A DNA stretch of 64,000 nt from Gelatiniphilus marinus. GTDB taxonomy: Bacteria > Bacteroidota > Bacteroidia > Flavobacteriales > Flavobacteriaceae. The notes beneath the pieces were generated by a model. That model saw only the letters and a program-made list of their open reading frames with translations, was not told the DNA's origin and did not search any database. Of this stretch, positions 42,621-53,047 are shown piece by piece. Within the stretch, counting starts at the first letter, position 1; each line of letters begins with the position of its first letter. The DNA is taken from assembly GCF_042678305.1 (NCBI RefSeq), contig NZ_JBHUDT010000001.1, one strand, 5' to 3'. A program made the position numbers and the translations under genes.

Positions 42621-43538
42621 TTAATTTTTTAACAACTTAAAAGCAGTAACCACAAAACCGTGGTCCGAGGGATATAAAAACGCTTTACCATTAATGGTAA
42701 TGGGTTTATTAAAATAGGCATGATAAGATTTAGAGTTTACGGACTTTAGTTTTGCGCCCTTATAAAAAATATAATCTATTCTGTGCGAATCGTTTTTGGC
42801 CTCTGTATTCCATGTAATTCCTGGGTGCGTTAACGGGTTTGGATTTAAGGTTCGATATGTATCGATTAATCCTAATTTCTCTAATTGTTTTGTTGTATTC
42901 CAAGGCACTACCAAATTATTGTGTATGGTTTTGGTGTTTTCGCCCCAATCTAAATGCGAAGGCGTATTCATATCGCCACCAAAAACTATGGGTATTGAAT
43001 CTGTTTGGCTTGCATATTTTTTTAGATAGGGCAACACGTTTTGAAGCATGTCGTAACGGGCTCCTGTTTTCTCCCATTCCAGAAGTTCATTGGTGGTTTT
43101 ACCCATGTTTTCTGGTGCATCGTTCCAAGGTAGATAATGAAACCAATTCGAAAAAAAACGCACCTTTTGATTGTTAATTATAATTTCTATTCCTCCTAAA
43201 TAAAACGGGTATTCAGTATCAATTCGATTGCCAAAGGGGTATTTTGAGAAAATAGACAGGTTTGTTCCTTTATCGTTTAAAGCAGTTCCTTTTGGTGCAA
43301 TTAAATGAAAATTATATCCTAAAGCATCAGCTATATCTTTACCAGACCCATAAGTTTCAACCATTAAAATTACATCCGGATCAATTTCTTTTATAATCGC
43401 TATGGCATTTTCTTTTCCGTTAATAATATCATTGGCACCGTGCAGGATATTCCAGGTCATAACTTTAAATGTATGTGACTGTTCTGTTTTACATTGAGTA
43501 AATAAAACAACCATAATAAGTAAGAAAAATACCCTCAT
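42621..43538 (-). CDS. EEP family lipoprotein, copy 3
   Basis: The ATG at 43538 begins a lipoprotein signal (MRVFFLLIMVVLFTQC, Cys16); a longer reading frame upstream is poorly supported. The 305-residue protein has EEP motifs FKVMTWNILHGAND, VDVILMVET-like metal Glu (PDVILMVETYG), FSNWFHYLPWND in place of the common NTHxDH, VFGGDMNTPSHLDWG, SHRIDYIFYKG and the terminal YPSDHGFVVTAF. The THxDH variation (SNWFHY) makes it the most divergent of the three EEP proteins here. It lies 195 bp upstream of the GH2 gene and is the rightmost minus-strand gene of the locus. Function presumed phosphoester hydrolysis. Confidence 0.82.
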   Translation of the reverse strand: MRVFFLLIMVVLFTQCKTEQSHTFKVMTWNILHGANDIINGKENAIAIIKEIDPDVILMVETYGSGKDIADALGYNFHLIAPKGTALNDKGTNLSIFSKYPFGNRIDTEYPFYLGGIEIIINNQKVRFFSNWFHYLPWNDAPENMGKTTNELLEWEKTGARYDMLQNVLPYLKKYASQTDSIPIVFGGDMNTPSHLDWGENTKTIHNNLVVPWNTTKQLEKLGLIDTYRTLNPNPLTHPGITWNTEAKNDSHRIDYIFYKGAKLKSVNSKSYHAYFNKPITINGKAFLYPSDHGFVVTAFKLLKN

Positions 43539-43669
43539 AATGAAATAATTTATTAAATATATAAAAAAAATTATTTTATTTTCATAAAACCCAATACAAC
43601 CAAAAACCACTATTCATCAAGAATTTATCAAATAACACCGATAAAGCGCATGCTTTTCGTCCGATTTTT

Positions 43670-43702
43670 TTGCATTTCATGGAGTTTTTTTTAATATTTT
43701 TT
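43670..43702 (+). promoter_or_regulatory. Promoter of the M14 carboxypeptidase gene with conserved spacer
   Basis: TTG (43670-43672, in a T-run) and TATTTTTT (43695-43702, one mismatch to TAnnTTTG) are 22 bp apart. The spacer starts CATTTCATGGAG, which is identical to the spacer of the promoter at 47449. Expected start of transcription is near 43709, 35 bp before the ATG. Confidence 0.5.
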
Positions 43703-43743
43703 TATATTAGCTGTGTACAAATCATCACCTAACACCAAATCCA

Positions 43744-46700
43744 ATGAAAAAAACTACTCTTGTAAGCGTGCTATTTATGCTAATGGTGCAAATTACTTTC
43801 TCTCAAAACACTAACAAACTTAAAGCCGAAAACTATTTAAAAGAACGTGGAGAACTCGTTTTTACTTTCACTGCCAACAACTTAAACGAAGTTAAACAAC
43901 TAGCCAATATTGTGTCTTTTGATCATGGTCAAAATCCTAAAACACCTTTAACAATTAAAGCTATAGCCAACGAAAACGAATTTAACCGTTTTTTAAACTT
44001 TAACCTAACTTATACAATTAACGATTCGGATAATCAGCCAAAAGAAAGGTTAATGTCTAATCAAATAAGGAAAAGCATTAAAACAGGAAAAGCATTTGCT
44101 ACTCCTTTAAGCTTTCCTTTAACCGCTTATCCAACCTATCAAGATTATGCAGACCAAATGGCTCTATTTGCATCAAACAACCCTAGTATTTGCGAATTGG
44201 TTGATATTGGTGGTACTACCGAAGGTGTAAGCGGAGGAAACAAAAGATTGTTGTTCATCAAACTATCAGACAATGTTACGACCGATGAACAAGAACCAAA
44301 AATGATGTACACCTCATCGATGCACGGCGATGAGCTTGCCGGCTACCCATTGATGCTTAACCTTATAGATTATTTCATCACAGCATATAATGATTCGGGG
44401 CATACAGACCACGCGAGAGTAAAAAATTTAATTGACAATTCAGAAATCTGGATAAACCCTTTGGCAAATCCTGATGGTACGTTTTATAATAATCCATCTA
44501 ACACTTCTGTTGCCAATGCTAGAAGGGCAAATGATAATGGCTTTGATTTAAACAGAAACTATCCGGATAACTTAGCTGGTCCACATTCAAATGGACATAC
44601 TGTGTATGAATTAGAAACACTACATTTTATGAATTTTGCCGATGCCCATCATTTTGTATTATCGGCCAATTTTCATGGTGGTGTAGAGGTGGTAAACTAT
44701 CCTTGGGATAATACGTACGACAGACATGCTGACGATGCATGGTTTCAGTTAATAAGCAGAGAATATGCAGATAATGCCCAAGCGGATAGTAATGGTATAG
44801 ATAATGGATATATGGATGACTTAACCAATGGAATCACTCATGGTGCAGATTGGTATCGTGTTGATGGAGGTCGTCAAGATTACATGAATTTTTCTCACCA
44901 ATGTAAAGAAACCACCATTGAATTATCAAATAATAAAACCCCATTTGCTTCCGAGTTAAATAATCTATGGAATTTCAATAAAGAAGCCTTAATCGATTAT
45001 CTAGTTCAAGGCACTTATGGGTTTAGAGGTGTTGTAAAAGATGCCAATACCAACAACCCAATTGAAGCAACCATAACGCTTGTAGGCCATGATGCAGTAG
45101 GCTCCCATACAGTATCAGAGGCCAATCTTGGTGATTATTACAGACCTGTAAAAGCAGGAACTTACAATATATTATTCGAAGCAGATTGTTATCAATCTTT
45201 TACACTAACCAATCAAACCATTGCTGATTACCAAACTGTAAATTTGGCCGATGTTTTGTTAACCCCAATAACTTCTGCTGTACCAACAAGTTTAACTGCT
45301 TCAAGTATAAATTCTACATTTGCAACCATGACATGGAGTTCTGCTTCTGGTGCTACTTTTGACCTTAGATACAGAGAAATTGGATCGCCCACATGGATTG
45401 ATGTCTTGGGAATATCTTCTTCAACAAGTGATTTATCTGGTTTAAGTGCGTCAACAAATTACGAGGTACAAGTAAGAAGTGTTTGTGATAGTTCAACGTC
45501 TGCCTATACAAGCTCAACTAATTTTTCTACAACGGCCGTATCTTATTGTGCTTCAAGTGGTAATACTTCTTTCGAAACAGGAATAACAAGAGTCATTTTT
45601 AATACAATTGACAATGCCGATGGATCCCCTAAAGATACTGGTTACGAAGATTTTACAAACATCTCGACAACAGTTACACAATCATCAACTTACAATCTAA
45701 CTGTTCATGTTGATACAGATGGCAATTTTAGAGTCGATGCCATAGCTTGGATAGATTGGAACCAAAATGGTAATTTTACGGATAGTGGTGAATCTTATGA
45801 TTTAGGAAATATAACTGGTGTTAGCGATAGCCCTATATCAACTCCCTTATCAATTAACATTCCCCCAACAGCTTCATTAGGTTCTACTCGTATGCGAATT
45901 TCTGCGAGATACAATGCCAATCCTACATCGTGCCAAAATAGTTTTGATGGAGAAGTAGAAGACTATACTATCAATATTACTAGCAATCTAACAACATGGT
46001 ATCAAGATGCTGATGGTGATACATTTGGAAACCCATTAGTAAGTCAAGTTGCAGCGTCGCAACCCGCTGGATATGTAGCAGATAATACAGATTGTGATGA
46101 TACACCAATAACAGGCGCATCAATTAACCCAAATACTGTGTGGTATTTAGATGCCGACAATGATAACTATGCAATTTCAACTACAACACAATGTACTAGC
46201 CCTGGTGCTGGATATACAACTAGTGTATTGCCAACTACCGATTGTAACGATAACGATAACACCGTAAACACCCCACAACAATATTACGTGGATGCCGATG
46301 GCGATGGATTCGGATCGACCACAACAGCCATGTTATGCAGCTCTACCGCTCCCATTGGCTACAGTGATAACAACACCGATTGTAACGATAACGATAACAC
46401 CGTAAACACCCCACAGCAATATTACGTGGATGCCGATGGCGATGGATTCGGATCGACCACAACAGCCATGTTGTGCAGCTCTACCGCTCCCATTGGCTAC
46501 AGTGATAACAACACCGATTGTAACGATAACGATAACACCGTAAACNNNNNNNNNNNNNNNNNNNNNNNNNNNNNNNNNNNNNNNNNNNNNNNNNNNNNNN
46601 NNNNNNNNNNNNNNNNNNNNNNNNNNNNNNNNNNNNNNNNNAAACACCCCACAGCAATATTACGTGGATGCCGATGGCGATGGATTCGGATCGACCACAA

Positions 46701-47275
46701 CAGCCATGTTATGCAGCTCTACCGCTCCCATTGGCTACAGTGATAACAACACCGATTGTAACGACAGCGACGATACCGTAAACACCCCACAACAATATTA
46801 CGTGGATGCCGATGGCGATGGATTCGGATCGACCACAACGGCCATGTTGTGCAGCTCTACCGCTCCCATTGGCTACAGTGATAACAACACCGATTGTAAC
46901 GATAACGATTTCAATGTGAACCCTGGAGTTTCTGAAATATCTGGCAATGGTATTGATGACGATTGTAATCCTGCAACACCAGATGGTGCTTTGGATATTG
47001 ATGATGATTTTAACCTTAACAATGTCCTAATAACACCAAATCCGTTTAACAACAATCTTATTATTAAAGTACCGCTTAATTATAACAACAACGAGTTTAA
47101 AATTAAAATATTCGATTTGAACGGAAGGTTGGTATTCGACAAACAGTATTCTACTAGCATTAATGGAACTATAAACATTTCCAACTTAAACAAGTTAGAA
47201 CAAGCCCCATATTTATTAAAGATTATTAATAGCGAAAACGGAGCAAGTTTAATGAAAAGATTAATTAAATATTAA
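43744..47275 (+). CDS. T9SS-secreted M14 zinc carboxypeptidase with metal-binding repeats, interrupted by an assembly gap
   Basis: Signal peptide 1-20 (FSQN). The M14 domain (about 125-420) has SSMHGDEL (zinc ligands His194, Glu197), PLANPDGT, FDLNRNYPD, ANFHGGVEVV (His311) and the catalytic Glu393 in KETTIELS. Then come a carboxypeptidase-regulatory-like domain (GFRGVVKDANTNNPIEA), a fibronectin III domain, a GEVED domain (AIAWIDWNQNGNF) and MopE-type metal-binding repeats of 46 residues. The protein closes with a T9SS sorting domain (TPNPFNNNLI...LMKRLIKY). A run of 96 N (46546-46641) breaks the frame within the repeats. Both sides belong to one gene, and the apparent frameshift follows from an arbitrary gap length. 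It likely trims peptides from proteins, complementing the deglycosylating enzymes. Confidence 0.88.
46263..46914 (+). repeat. 138-bp in-frame tandem repeat array with assembly gap
   Basis: Units start at 46263, 46401, 46539 (then N), about 46639 and 46777, each 138 bp (46 codons, with YYVDADGDGFGSTTTAMLC and YSDNNTDCNDND). Units differ at only a few bases. The sequences on both sides of the gap meet within the repeat (AAAC on each side), so the real copy number is four plus an unknown number. Confidence 0.95.
46546..46641. other. Run of 96 unknown bases (assembly gap)
   Basis: The N run lies inside the 138-bp repeat array. One missing unit would need 134 bases here, so 96 is not the true length; it also shifts the frame. 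Confidence 0.98.
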
Positions 47276-47295
47276 TCTAACCAAACTCATTTAAC

Positions 47296-47323
47296 AAAGG
47301 CTGAAAACCAAAATTCAGCCTTT
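47296..47323 (+). terminator. Intrinsic terminator after the carboxypeptidase gene
   Basis: AAAGGCTGAA and TTCAGCCTTT form a perfect 10-bp stem with an 8-nt loop, 20 bp after the stop codon, followed by TGCTATTTT. Confidence 0.8.
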
Positions 47324-47448
47324 TGCTATTTTACTGATTACCAAACGTTTAATTTTACCACAAAACAGCAAAATTATCAAAAAAAACACAATACACAAAC
47401 CCTTTAAAATCAATGTTTTAAAAAACAATACATGCAATTTGTCGATTA

Positions 47449-47482
47449 TTTTTGCATTTCATGGAGTTTTTGTATATGTTTG
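47449..47482 (+). promoter_or_regulatory. Promoter of the first giant T9SS protein gene
   Basis: TTTTTG (47449-47454) and TATGTTTG (47475-47482, exact TAnnTTTG) are 20 bp apart. The spacer CATTTCATGGAGTTTTT is shared with the promoter at 43670. Transcription should start near 47489, 32 bp before the ATG. Confidence 0.7.
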
Positions 47483-47520
47483 AACCTCATAATTAGTCCC
47501 AAACTAAAATTTAACCTCTC

Positions 47521-50500
47521 ATGAAAAAAATTACTTTTCTAATAAGATCTTGTCTGCTTGTTTTAGGCATACTATTATCCTCAAATACATTTTCTCAAAC
47601 ATCCGAAGTTATTGCCAGTGTTAATTGGCCTAATTGGTCTGGCGAAAACCGTGTAGAAATTTACAACCCATCTGGAACTTTATTAGCTACAATTGATGAT
47701 GGATATGATGGAAGTAGTGGTAGTTACTCTACTGCATTAAACCTTGGTTGTTTAGCCGATGACCTTAACATACCCGGTGGCACAGGTTATTATGCCATTG
47801 TATATGAACTATATGGTGATGGCTGGAACGGTGGAGGTAGGCTAGATATAACTTCTGGAGGAGTATCAGTTTTAGCTTACGATGAAAATTCTGAACCAGC
47901 AGCAAATGACTTAGATAATGGTTCCAGCGGGCTTGTTACCCAAACATTATACTTTCAGGTTACTAACGGAGGAGCAGCATGTGTTGCTTTGCCCGAAATA
48001 AATATACAAGGCGCAGGTAACGATATTTTACACGATGCCACGTTAACCAACACACCATCAGCAACAAACGATACCGATTTTGGAAGTCATGATGTTACAG
48101 TAGGTTCAAACGCTAATACATTTACCATTCAAAATACGGGCACAGGCACACTTAATTTAACAGGTGGGCCTTTAGTGGTTATTGGAGGTACTAATCCTGG
48201 AGATTTTACGGTTACCACCGCTCCCGCATCAACTGTTTCAGCTAGCGGAAGCACAACATTTACAATCACTTTTAACCCAACTGTAACAGGTTTACGAACA
48301 GCTACAGTTAGTATCGATAACGATGATAGTGATGAAAACCCCTACTCCTTCAATATACAAGGAACCGGAACAACAACACTTCAAGAAATTGACATTGTTG
48401 GAAATGGCAACCCTATTCCGCACGATGCACCTTTAACTAATATCCCTTCAGTTACAAATGATACTGATTTTGGAAATGTTAACATAGCTGGTAGTACAAA
48501 TGCAAATACTTTTACTATTAATAATTTAGGAACTCTAACTAACTTAAATTTAACAGGGGGGCCATTAGTTAGTATTAGTGGTGTTGATGCTGCAGATTTT
48601 ACTGTAACAACTACTCCGTCCACTCCTATTGCAGCAAGTAGTAGTACTGATTTTATTATAACTTTCGACCCCACAACCGTAGGCACTAAAAACGCTACGG
48701 TTTCTATTGCTAATGATGATCCAACTGGTAGTGAAAACCCATATACTTTTAACATTCGTGGTGTTGGCGTACTGGTACAAGCTCCTGGTGGAGTAGATAC
48801 AGATTTACAACTATGGCTAAAAAGCAATGATGGATTAGCTTATACTGATGGGCAATCTGTTAGCCTTTGGGCAGATCAAACTGCAAACGGAAACGATGCA
48901 ACAGCTCCTGCAGGATTGGAACCCACTTACAGAGACAATCCAACTTACAATGTTAACTTTAATCCTGTAATAGATTTTGATAATGACTACAATACGGCTG
49001 GTGAAGATTATGGCTATACAGACACTAGCAGAAATACCCTAACAGGCACCGCTGGGTTCTATACACAGGATATGTTTATCGTAGTAGTCCCAGATGTAAC
49101 AGCAAATGCTTCATTAGCTAGTATGGATTTATTTTGTGGTGATAGAGACCCAGGCACAAACGAAAGAGACGGAACAGGAATAGGTTTTGGACGATACTCT
49201 ATTAGGTTTACAAATGAAATTATATCGTATGCCATAGGAACAACACCTACTTCAGCTTCAACACCTGTAGCAAATAGAGGTTATGGTATAGCCCATACAG
49301 ATGCATCAGCAGGTTATAGTAATGCTGGAATTATTAATAGTAGTAATAATTTGTCGGCATCACCAACAGCAAATATTCTTTTGTATAATGCTAACAATAT
49401 TGGTAATACAGAAGTAGGTTTACCTCAGTTTACCAACATAAGTAATTCCCGATATTTTTTAGGAAGAAGCGAAGCTTTTGTAGGAAGTTATGAAGGAAGA
49501 ATTTGCGAAGTTATTACATATTCAGCCAAAAAAGATGATGCAGACCTCACCCAAGAGCGCAACAGAATACAATCGTACTTAGCTTTAAAGTACGGTATTA
49601 CTTTGGGCGTTAACGGTACCTCTCAAGATTATGTAGATAGTGATGGTACAGTTATTTGGGATCAATCGGCAAATCCAGGATATAATTATGACATCGCTGG
49701 TATTGGTCGTGATGACAAATCAGAACTAAACCAAAAACAATCAAGTAGCATCAATAATGCTACAGATGGAACTGGTCCAATTGAAGGTATTCTAACCATT
49801 GGCTTATCGGATATTTACACCACCAACAATCTAAACACCAACACCTTTGCCAATGATAAAGAGTTTTTAATCTGGGGGAATAATGGTGCAGATTTAAACT
49901 TAGCTGCCACAACTGTTAATGTTAACATGAGTGCTGGCATAGCACCAGCATTAAGCACCCCTGTAACCTTTACTGGCATGCAACGCATCTGGAAAGTAAT
50001 TGAAAACGGAGGCGATATTCCTTCTTGTAAAATTTCAATTCCTGAGAACGCAGTAAGAAACATAAACCCCCCAGGAAGTTTCTTAATGTTTATTTCTGAT
50101 ACAGATGTATTTGATCCAACAGCAGATTATAGAGTTATGACTCCAGATGGGAATGGTAATCTAGAAACAGATTACAATTTTAATGGTACTAAATTTATAA
50201 CATTTGGTTATGCAGAGCAAGTTATTAGAGAACGCTCTGTATATTTTGATGGAATAGCTGATTATGTTGATATAGAAGATAATTTAGATTTAAACACTAC
50301 TGAATTCACCATTTCTGCATGGATTAAAAGAGATGCAGGTACACTAAACGCCTCAATAGTATCAAAAAGAGACGCAGCAAATACAGAAGGTTACGATTTA
50401 AGAATCAATGGCTCTGGAGAACTAGAATTTAATCTAAATGGTGGCGTACCAGAAATCACTTCGTCTGTAGCAATACCAGAAAACGAATGGCATCAAGTAG

Positions 50501-52842
50501 CCGTAATTTACAATAGTGGTACGGCAACATTATATATAGATGGAGTAGCTGACACATCAGCATCATCTTTAGCGGCTCCAATTCCAACATCAAGAAAATT
50601 CCTAATTGCTGCGGCCGATGGGTTCGACCCTAACACAACAGCTTATTTTGCCGGAAATATTGATGAAGTACGCGTTTGGGATATAGCGCTTTCTGTTAAC
50701 CAATTGCGCTATATAATGAATCAAGAAATTATAGATGCAGCAATAGTACCTACTCCAACTTTAATTAAAGGCAATATCATACCAACCACCATTACAAACA
50801 ACGAAATAAGTGCAATTCCTTGGACTGATTTAGCTGCATATTACCCCATGTCTGTATATACATATACAAACACCAACGATATGTCTGGCAACAACCATCA
50901 GGGAGCTTTAAGAAATTTAGATACTGTTGACAGACAAACTGCACCACTCCCTTACCAATCGCAAACAGACGGTTCTTGGGACGACGATGCCACTTGGTTA
51001 AACAATAGCGTACAAACACTACCTAACGCACTTTCAATAGTTGATGGCACCACGCCTATTGATTGGAATATTGTTGAAATTAACAACAATATCTATTTAG
51101 GCGCATCAGCAACAGATGTAAGAGCAAGAGATTGTACGCTTGAAGCTTTAATAATAAACAGTGGTGATTTACAAGTTAACGGAAACACAGCAACAAACGA
51201 TGGTATAGGCTTAACGGTAACCCATTACCTAAAGCTAGACGGCACCATAGATTTAGAGGGCGAATCGCAACTAATACAAACCGATGGCAGTGATTTAGAC
51301 CTTACAAGTTCTGGCACACTTGAACGCGATCAGCAAGGAAACTCTAATACCTATTTATACAACTATTGGTGTTCTCCAGTTGGCACAAGTAACACCACAT
51401 CAAACAATAACAGCTATACCTTGCCAAATGTATTTACCAATGTAACGTTTTTAACCTCTGGTTATAACGGTAACACATCTCCTGCAATTGCAGATTATTG
51501 GATCTGGAAATACACCAACTTAACAGCAAATGAGTATCCGCTATGGCAACATGTTAGAAGTACCGGAACCTTAAATACAGGCGAAGGTTTTACCATGAAA
51601 GGTCCTGGTACTGCAACTCCAGAACAAAACTATGTTCTACGCGGTAAACCAAATAACGGCGACTTTACTTTGCCTTTAGGATCAGGAAACGAATATTTAA
51701 TGGGCAACCCCTACCCTTCTGCCATGGATGCCGACGAGTTTATTAGAGACAATATTAGTGCTGCCGATGGCGGTAAAGCCGGCAATACAGACAACCTTAT
51801 AAATGGAGCGCTATATTTTTGGGATCATTTTGCAAACAATACCCATATATTATCTGAATACGAAGGCGGATATGCTACCTATACCTTAATGGGTGGCACC
51901 TTAGCCATTTCTAACGATGCAAGAATTGATGCTTCGGGGCAGGTAGGATCCATGTTGCCGCAACGATATATTCCTGTAGGCCAAGGATTCTTTGTATCGT
52001 CAATAGCAGATGTCGCATTAACGGGGTTAATTCAACCCATTACTGGTGGCAACGTTCAATTTAAAAATAGCCAACGTTATTTTATGAAAGAAAACCCTGC
52101 CTCATCGCTATTCATTAAAAATGGCTCAAAAACCAATTCTAATGCTAAGGCCCAATATTTAGACTCCAGACAAAAAATCAGGCTCATGTTCCACTCACCT
52201 GATGGATACCACCGCCAATTACTTGTTGGTGTAGATCCAAATGCTTCAAATAATTTCGATTTAGGGTACGATGCGCTTTTAAACGAATCAAACAAAGAAG
52301 ATATGTACTGGGAGTTTAACAGTGCAAAACTCATCATCCAAGCCGTTAATAATTTTAATAACGACCAGGTACTACCGTTAGGCATAAAAACCGATAAAGA
52401 CGGATTGGCAACCATAAAAATAGATGAGCTGGAAAACATAACATCAGATACCAACATTTACTTACACGATAAGGAATTAAACACCTATCACGATTTAAAA
52501 CAAGGTAATTACGACATTTATTTGTCTTCTGGCGAACACTCAAATCGTTTTGAAATTAGCTTTGATGCTTCAAAAACCTTAGGAACAGATCTTTTTGAAA
52601 ACACCAAGCTCGAAGTCTATTTTTCAAGCGAAAAAGAAAGCTTCATTGTACATAATCCAGATTTAAAATTTATTGAATCTATAAACATTTACAACATCTT
52701 GGGGCAGTCCGTTTATAAGTTTAATGTAAAATCACAAGACAACTATATTGAACATAAAACAAAAAGTATTTCAGCAGGCGTTTACATTGTAAAAACAAAA
52801 ACAGACCAAGCTGTACTATCAAAAAAAATATTAATAAAATAG
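47521..52842 (+). CDS. Giant T9SS-secreted adhesin-like protein (choice-of-anchor D, LamG, sorting domain)
   Basis: A 1773-residue protein with signal peptide (about 1-25, NTFSQT). The N-terminal 120 residues form a beta-sandwich. Two choice-of-anchor D (HYDIN/ASH-like) domains follow (about 155-415), each with DFGxxxxxxxxNxFTIxN and the closing NPYxFNIxG. A concanavalin-like/DUF8202-like region covers about 425-740 (DLQLWLKSNDGLAYTDGQ, QSYLALKYGITLGV). A LamG domain follows at about 900-1060 (YFDGIADYVDIEDNLDLN). The last 600 residues include an FxxGNPYPSAMDADEF-type region and a type A T9SS sorting domain (NIYNILGQSVYKF, ILIK). I infer a surface or shed adhesin or glycan-binding protein. 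Its C-terminal half is paralogous to that of the gene at 53048. Confidence 0.85.
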   Translation: MKKITFLIRSCLLVLGILLSSNTFSQTSEVIASVNWPNWSGENRVEIYNPSGTLLATIDDGYDGSSGSYSTALNLGCLADDLNIPGGTGYYAIVYELYGDGWNGGGRLDITSGGVSVLAYDENSEPAANDLDNGSSGLVTQTLYFQVTNGGAACVALPEINIQGAGNDILHDATLTNTPSATNDTDFGSHDVTVGSNANTFTIQNTGTGTLNLTGGPLVVIGGTNPGDFTVTTAPASTVSASGSTTFTITFNPTVTGLRTATVSIDNDDSDENPYSFNIQGTGTTTLQEIDIVGNGNPIPHDAPLTNIPSVTNDTDFGNVNIAGSTNANTFTINNLGTLTNLNLTGGPLVSISGVDAADFTVTTTPSTPIAASSSTDFIITFDPTTVGTKNATVSIANDDPTGSENPYTFNIRGVGVLVQAPGGVDTDLQLWLKSNDGLAYTDGQSVSLWADQTANGNDATAPAGLEPTYRDNPTYNVNFNPVIDFDNDYNTAGEDYGYTDTSRNTLTGTAGFYTQDMFIVVVPDVTANASLASMDLFCGDRDPGTNERDGTGIGFGRYSIRFTNEIISYAIGTTPTSASTPVANRGYGIAHTDASAGYSNAGIINSSNNLSASPTANILLYNANNIGNTEVGLPQFTNISNSRYFLGRSEAFVGSYEGRICEVITYSAKKDDADLTQERNRIQSYLALKYGITLGVNGTSQDYVDSDGTVIWDQSANPGYNYDIAGIGRDDKSELNQKQSSSINNATDGTGPIEGILTIGLSDIYTTNNLNTNTFANDKEFLIWGNNGADLNLAATTVNVNMSAGIAPALSTPVTFTGMQRIWKVIENGGDIPSCKISIPENAVRNINPPGSFLMFISDTDVFDPTADYRVMTPDGNGNLETDYNFNGTKFITFGYAEQVIRERSVYFDGIADYVDIEDNLDLNTTEFTISAWIKRDAGTLNASIVSKRDAANTEGYDLRINGSGELEFNLNGGVPEITSSVAIPENEWHQVAVIYNSGTATLYIDGVADTSASSLAAPIPTSRKFLIAAADGFDPNTTAYFAGNIDEVRVWDIALSVNQLRYIMNQEIIDAAIVPTPTLIKGNIIPTTITNNEISAIPWTDLAAYYPMSVYTYTNTNDMSGNNHQGALRNLDTVDRQTAPLPYQSQTDGSWDDDATWLNNSVQTLPNALSIVDGTTPIDWNIVEINNNIYLGASATDVRARDCTLEALIINSGDLQVNGNTATNDGIGLTVTHYLKLDGTIDLEGESQLIQTDGSDLDLTSSGTLERDQQGNSNTYLYNYWCSPVGTSNTTSNNNSYTLPNVFTNVTFLTSGYNGNTSPAIADYWIWKYTNLTANEYPLWQHVRSTGTLNTGEGFTMKGPGTATPEQNYVLRGKPNNGDFTLPLGSGNEYLMGNPYPSAMDADEFIRDNISAADGGKAGNTDNLINGALYFWDHFANNTHILSEYEGGYATYTLMGGTLAISNDARIDASGQVGSMLPQRYIPVGQGFFVSSIADVALTGLIQPITGGNVQFKNSQRYFMKENPASSLFIKNGSKTNSNAKAQYLDSRQKIRLMFHSPDGYHRQLLVGVDPNASNNFDLGYDALLNESNKEDMYWEFNSAKLIIQAVNNFNNDQVLPLGIKTDKDGLATIKIDELENITSDTNIYLHDKELNTYHDLKQGNYDIYLSSGEHSNRFEISFDASKTLGTDLFENTKLEVYFSSEKESFIVHNPDLKFIESINIYNILGQSVYKFNVKSQDNYIEHKTKSISAGVYIVKTKTDQAVLSKKILIK

Positions 52843-52984
52843 ATGTAAAACAGAGAGCCTCAAACCTAGTTATTTCAAATAAAAGGCGGTGATTTAATAT
52901 TAAAATAAAGCTTGGTGGCATTTACCAAAAAAAAACCTTTTAACGATGTTATTTGTTTTTTATCGGTTTTTGAAAGAAATTCAC

Positions 52985-52992
52985 TATCTTTG
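52985..52992 (+). promoter_or_regulatory. Possible -7 box upstream of the second giant T9SS gene
   Basis: TATCTTTG matches TAnnTTTG exactly, 55 bp before the ATG. A TTG-type -33 element at the usual spacing is not visible (TTTTTG lies only 12 bp away), so the call is weak. The CATTTCATGGAG spacer of the two other T9SS promoters is absent. Confidence 0.35.
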
Positions 52993-53047
52993 TGCAATAA
53001 AGTTTATTATAGTTATAAATGTAGCCCCCTACTAAATTAACCTACCC

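Noticed and set aside
46546..46743. True frameshift or pseudogene in the carboxypeptidase gene
   Set aside because: The frame change coincides with the run of N in a repeat, and both sides encode the same repeat and a proper C-terminus.
46263..46914. CRISPR-like array
   Set aside because: The 138-bp units are contiguous, in frame and encode metal-binding repeats; there are no spacers and no cas genes.
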